Assembly (NCBI GenBank): GCA_036563645.1
Contig: DATCMA010000004.1
Coordinates: 55,002 to 119,001, forward strand
DNA length: 64,000 nucleotides
Direction: 5' to 3'
Source: DATCMA01 sp036563645
GTDB lineage: Bacteria; Actinomycetota; Actinomycetes; Mycobacteriales; Micromonosporaceae
Below, in pieces: positions 59,748-64,000 of this stretch. The translations under genes were made by a program, and so were the position numbers. The notes beneath the pieces were generated by a model that did no database searches, had not been told where the DNA came from, and saw only the letters and a list, made by a program, of their open reading frames with translations. Numbering within the stretch: the first letter of the stretch is position 1; each line of letters begins with the position of its first letter.

Positions 59748-60199
59748 AAGGTGCTCGTCGTACGGGACGCTGACAGCGACAAACGCGGAGAGGTTGGGCA
59801 AGGCGGGATAACAGACGGCGTGCCAACTCTTGACGAGTCCTCAACACCCAGGCACGCTGACATCAGCGAAGAACTTCCACACTTCCTACAGCCACCGCTT
59901 GGGTAATGGCAGCGGCGAAGAGCCGTTACCAGCCTGAGAGATGGTCCGGCCCCGAGGCGTTCAATGGTGAGCGCCGCGTTCCGAGCGGCCCGGCGTGTCC
60001 TTCCGCGCCGGAGGCCAGCTCCGCAGCGCTATTCCGGGGTGGGCTGGACATTGGTTTTCCGCGCGGCTACACTGCTAGTTTGCGCTGCCTTCCGACTTGA
60101 CCCTTGCCTGGATTGTCCATTTTGGCGATTCGGTCAGGGCTCATTGGAGTGCGCGCGTACCAGCCGTTTTTGCAGCACCGGTCCTCGGAAGGACGCATC
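59748..60199 (+). other. rpoB 5' region without gene
   Basis: About 450 bases. Apart from the promoter at 60045-60073, no gene is supported; the frame at 59906-60100 has no ribosome site and contains the promoter. The predicted rpoB leader is about 120 bases. Confidence 0.7.
60045..60073 (+). promoter_or_regulatory. Promoter of rpoB
   Basis: TGGACA (60045-60050), 17 bases, TACACT (60068-60073). It gives rpoBC a promoter separate from rplJL. Confidence 0.65.
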
Positions 60200-63628
<3,429 letters not shown>

Positions 63629-63751
63629 CGCGATCACAGTGACGATGCCTCGGGGCCGGACCGTTGACCGGGCGGGTGCTCGGGACGGCGGCTCCGGCCC
63701 CGGAGACCCCACAGCGACGACCTAGCGACCGCGACGCAAAGGACATAAAGA

Positions 63752-64000
63752 GTGCTCGACGTTAACTTCTTCGACGAGCTCCGTATTGGCCTCGCTACCG
63801 CCGACGACATCAGACAGTGGTCGCACGGCGAGGTCAAGAAGCCTGAGACGATCAACTACCGCACCCTGAAGCCGGAGAAGGACGGCCTCTTCTGCGAGAA
63901 AATCTTCGGCCCGCAGCGGGACTGGGAGTGCTACTGCGGCAAGTACAAGCGGATCCGCTACAAGGGCATCATCTGCGAACGGTGCGGCGTCGAAGTCACG
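63752..64000 (+). CDS. rpoC: RNA polymerase beta' subunit, 5' part
   Basis: 83 codons are visible before the window ends. MLDVNFFDELRIGLATADDIRQWSHGEVKKPETINYRTLKPEKDGLFCEKIFGPQRDWECYCGKYKRIRYKGIICERCGVEVT is the standard beta' start and includes the zinc-binding Cys residues of the clamp. GTG 63752 follows AAAGGA. The space from rpoB is 123 bases, as usual. Confidence 0.97.
   Translation, partial: MLDVNFFDELRIGLATADDIRQWSHGEVKKPETINYRTLKPEKDGLFCEKIFGPQRDWECYCGKYKRIRYKGIICERCGVEVT

Noticed and set aside
59906..60100. A 64-residue frame between rplL and rpoB
   Set aside because: It has no ribosome site and contains the rpoB promoter; its composition looks non-coding.

Overview
The window is a GC-rich, densely packed actinobacterial chromosome segment. 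Support for this comes from the block tRNA-Thr / tRNA-Met / rpmG / hadAB / tRNA-Trp / secE / nusG / rplKA / rplJL / rpoBC, a TTG-started rpoB, DUF3107, DUF3152 and MoeZ proteins, a CelR/CebR-type operator in front of a secreted GH9 cellulase, and several genes that look leaderless. The lifestyle suggested is a cellulose-degrading, aromatic-acid-using soil or compost actinomycete. The species cannot be named from what is visible.

Layout. 1-2540: the end of a GGDEF-EAL protein, a lone receiver domain and a histidine kinase. 2610-3848: NhaA. 3896-6375: GH9 cellulase with operator and terminator. 6474-7627: a ydaO-type c-di-AMP riboswitch and a secreted LAS-type zinc peptidase. 7679-10369: a membrane spermidine-synthase-like protein and a Ser/Thr kinase. 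10454-12461: a TrkA/TrkH potassium pair. 12725-26498: a catabolic island with a lipoprotein ABC importer, a GntR/FCD regulator, a TcuA-like flavoprotein, an MmgE/PrpD protein and an mhp-like meta-cleavage pathway (hydroxylase, extradiol dioxygenase, hydrolase, hydratase, HpaI-type aldolase, aldehyde dehydrogenase). 26703-28048: CsoR and a His-rich anchored protein. 28064-37877: conserved actinobacterial housekeeping genes. 38007-40421: proBA. 40514-43863: an Atl protein and a split nuoB / nuoC / nuoI set. 44040-49305: HtpX, an MFS transporter, a channel-like protein and a chemoreceptor. 49806-53904: YajQ, tRNA-Tyr, a small secreted protein and a membrane GGDEF-EAL protein. 53985-64000: the translation/transcription block, running off the end inside rpoC.

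The most interesting points are these. (1) The catabolic island joins two alicyclic/tricarboxylate-type enzymes to an mhp-like ring-cleavage route, and TTGTATACAA-like palindromes sit just downstream of its promoters. (2) The extradiol dioxygenase is broken by one extra A in a run of seven. (3) RpoB carries Asn at the position of E. coli Ser531 and Thr at that of Asn518, which predicts intrinsic rifampicin tolerance. (4) There is a c-di-AMP riboswitch over a wall hydrolase and a perfect CelR operator over the cellulase. (5) The Nuo genes are split by an antisense gene, and nuoC appears leaderless with its own promoter. (6) A channel-like protein has a non-canonical filter. No CRISPR array, insertion sequence or prophage was seen.
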